Origin: DAITMV01 sp036834985
GTDB taxonomy: Bacteria; Pseudomonadota; Gammaproteobacteria; Burkholderiales; Burkholderiaceae_B
Reading direction: 5' to 3'
DNA length: 6,523 nt
Assembly (NCBI GenBank): GCA_036834985.1
Contig: DAITMV010000173.1
Span: forward strand, 1 to 6,523
Shown: positions 5,906-6,523 of the stretch, in pieces
Numbering within the stretch: the first letter of the stretch is position 1
Layout of the letters: each line of letters begins with the position of its first letter
The notes under the pieces: model-generated
What the model was told of the DNA's origin: nothing
Database searches by the model: none
The model's input: only the letters and a program-made list of their open reading frames with translations
Made by a program: the position numbers and the translations under genes

Positions 5906-6423
5906 TAGTAGCCCCACCGCGCATTGTCGGTATAATCCGTAGGCGGGTTTTGCTCCATTACATTGGAACAGGCTCGGATATGCTTGATCTGATCGGCTAA
6001 GGCTTGGAGCGCTGTTGCTTCGGCTACTTCACCGGCTGTCAGTGTGCCCCCGCTTGCTTTTTTGTTTGTAAGTTCTGTAGCGCGCATCACCGCGTTGAGC
6101 TGTTTGACCAGACACCCGTCAAACGACGTTGCGCCTGTCACTGCGATAATCCGTCGTTGAGCTTCGGCACGAACGTCATCCGGCTTGACCGGAAAGAACA
6201 CCACAACATTGGTGCCGTCCCAGTAGGTATCTCCCACACCCCGCTGCCCCATGCGTGGAACCAGCCACCAATCGGCGAGATTTCCCACGGCTGGACAATG
6301 AACATCGTCACCGTTGGGCAACCGGATCAGGGATGGGATAACTTGAAAGACGCCGTATTGATCGCCCCAGTAGCGAATTTCAGCCCCGGTGGAATCAATC
6401 AGCGAATAACCAATTTGCTGCAT
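5905..6423 (-). CDS. Putative tail-fibre assembly/chaperone-like phage protein
   Basis: The 172-residue protein has no signal peptide or membrane segment. Residues 1-80 are rich in aromatic residues and Gly (YWGDQYGVF, DWWLVP, DTYWDGTNVVVFF), consistent with a small beta domain. Residues 81-160 look helical: RAEAQRRIIAVTGATSF, a Cys at 104, VKQLNAVMRATEL, then EATALQALADQIKHIRACSN. The end is Asp/Tyr-rich (NPPTDYTDNARWGY). The combination of a helical QRRIIAxTGAT...QLNA segment with an ALADxIKxIRxxSN and DYxxxARW tail resembles proteins annotated in phages as fibre-assembly or hypothetical proteins next to fibre genes. The start ATG lies 1 nt after the fibre gene's stop, with GGGG 7 nt upstream as a weak ribosome binding site. 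The stop TAA overlaps a following ATG (TAATG). The role is inferred from position and resemblance; a structural minor protein is the alternative. Confidence 0.6.
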   Translation of the reverse strand: MQQIGYSLIDSTGAEIRYWGDQYGVFQVIPSLIRLPNGDDVHCPAVGNLADWWLVPRMGQRGVGDTYWDGTNVVVFFPVKPDDVRAEAQRRIIAVTGATSFDGCLVKQLNAVMRATELTNKKASGGTLTAGEVAEATALQALADQIKHIRACSNVMEQNPPTDYTDNARWGY

Positions 6424-6424
6424 A

Positions 6425-6523
6425 TCAGAGCCCCATCATGGCTAGATTGGTCCACACGGTACTTGCCGCTGGAGTGTACGTGAGAGCGATGATGCCTTGC
6501 GTCCCAACGCCACCGCTTGATCC
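6425..6523 (-). CDS. C-terminal end of a Gly-rich phage fibre or surface protein (partial)
   Basis: Reading the minus strand from the window edge gives 32 residues and then TGA, with no stop before it. The peptide starts GSSGGVGTQGIIALTYTP and ends in TNLAMMGL. A Gly/Ser-rich run followed by a short beta strand of the form GIIxLTYTP is the usual ending of Gly-rich phage tail-fibre or virion surface proteins. That is family knowledge recalled, not searched. The stop lies 1 nt before the ATG of the next gene, so the two are probably translationally coupled. This fits a fibre followed by its assembly partner. The gene's start and most of its length lie beyond the window, so the product call rests only on the tail end. 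It could also be a capsid decoration protein with a similar Gly-rich end. Confidence 0.6.
   Translation of the reverse strand, partial: GSSGGVGTQGIIALTYTPAASTVWTNLAMMGL

Overview
The window is a block of tailed-phage (or prophage) virion genes, all read on the minus strand, so gene order below runs from high to low coordinates. I see no host housekeeping gene, tRNA, rRNA, CRISPR array, integrase or transposase. The protein set (an SU10/P22-type head-tail adaptor-like protein, a long nozzle or DNA-stabilisation-like protein, then beta-rich tail proteins) suggests a short-tailed (podovirus-like) phage. The GC-moderate base composition and Ala/Gly/Thr/Ser-rich virion proteins would suit a proteobacterial host, perhaps an alphaproteobacterium, but the host is inference and is not fixed by this sequence.

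Layout in transcription order: (1) 6523-6425, the last 32 residues of a Gly-rich fibre or surface protein; (2) 6423-5905, a 172-residue protein that looks like a tail-fibre assembly partner; (3) 5905-5738, a doubtful 55-codon ORF that fills the gap exactly, with a strong rho-independent terminator hairpin (5795-5756) inside it; (4) 5741-5010, adaptor-like protein with a TTG start; (5) 5017-4763, an 84-residue Cys-pair protein with a GTG start; (6) 4743-2701, a 680-residue nozzle/stabilisation-like protein carrying two tandem beta modules; (7) 2689-1235, a 484-residue beta-rich tail protein; (8) 1225-737, a 162-residue small structural-type protein; (9) 714-1, the first 238 residues of a protein that runs off the window.

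The genes are packed tightly: gaps of 1, 19, 11, 9 and 22 nt, one 8-nt overlap, and two junctions where the stop codon TGA is itself part of the next gene's TGAGGA ribosome binding site. This indicates one polycistronic late transcript. The only real break is the 5742-5904 gap with its terminator. It separates the fibre/assembly pair upstream from the adaptor-nozzle-tail block downstream. I infer that the adaptor, nozzle and tail proteins build the portal-proximal tail, and that the last genes add distal tail or ejected parts.

I did not find a clear new biological system. The best leads are the terminator placed immediately before an essential-looking gene, the exactly fitting small ORF over it, the duplicated module in the nozzle-like protein, and the small Cys-pair protein between adaptor and nozzle.
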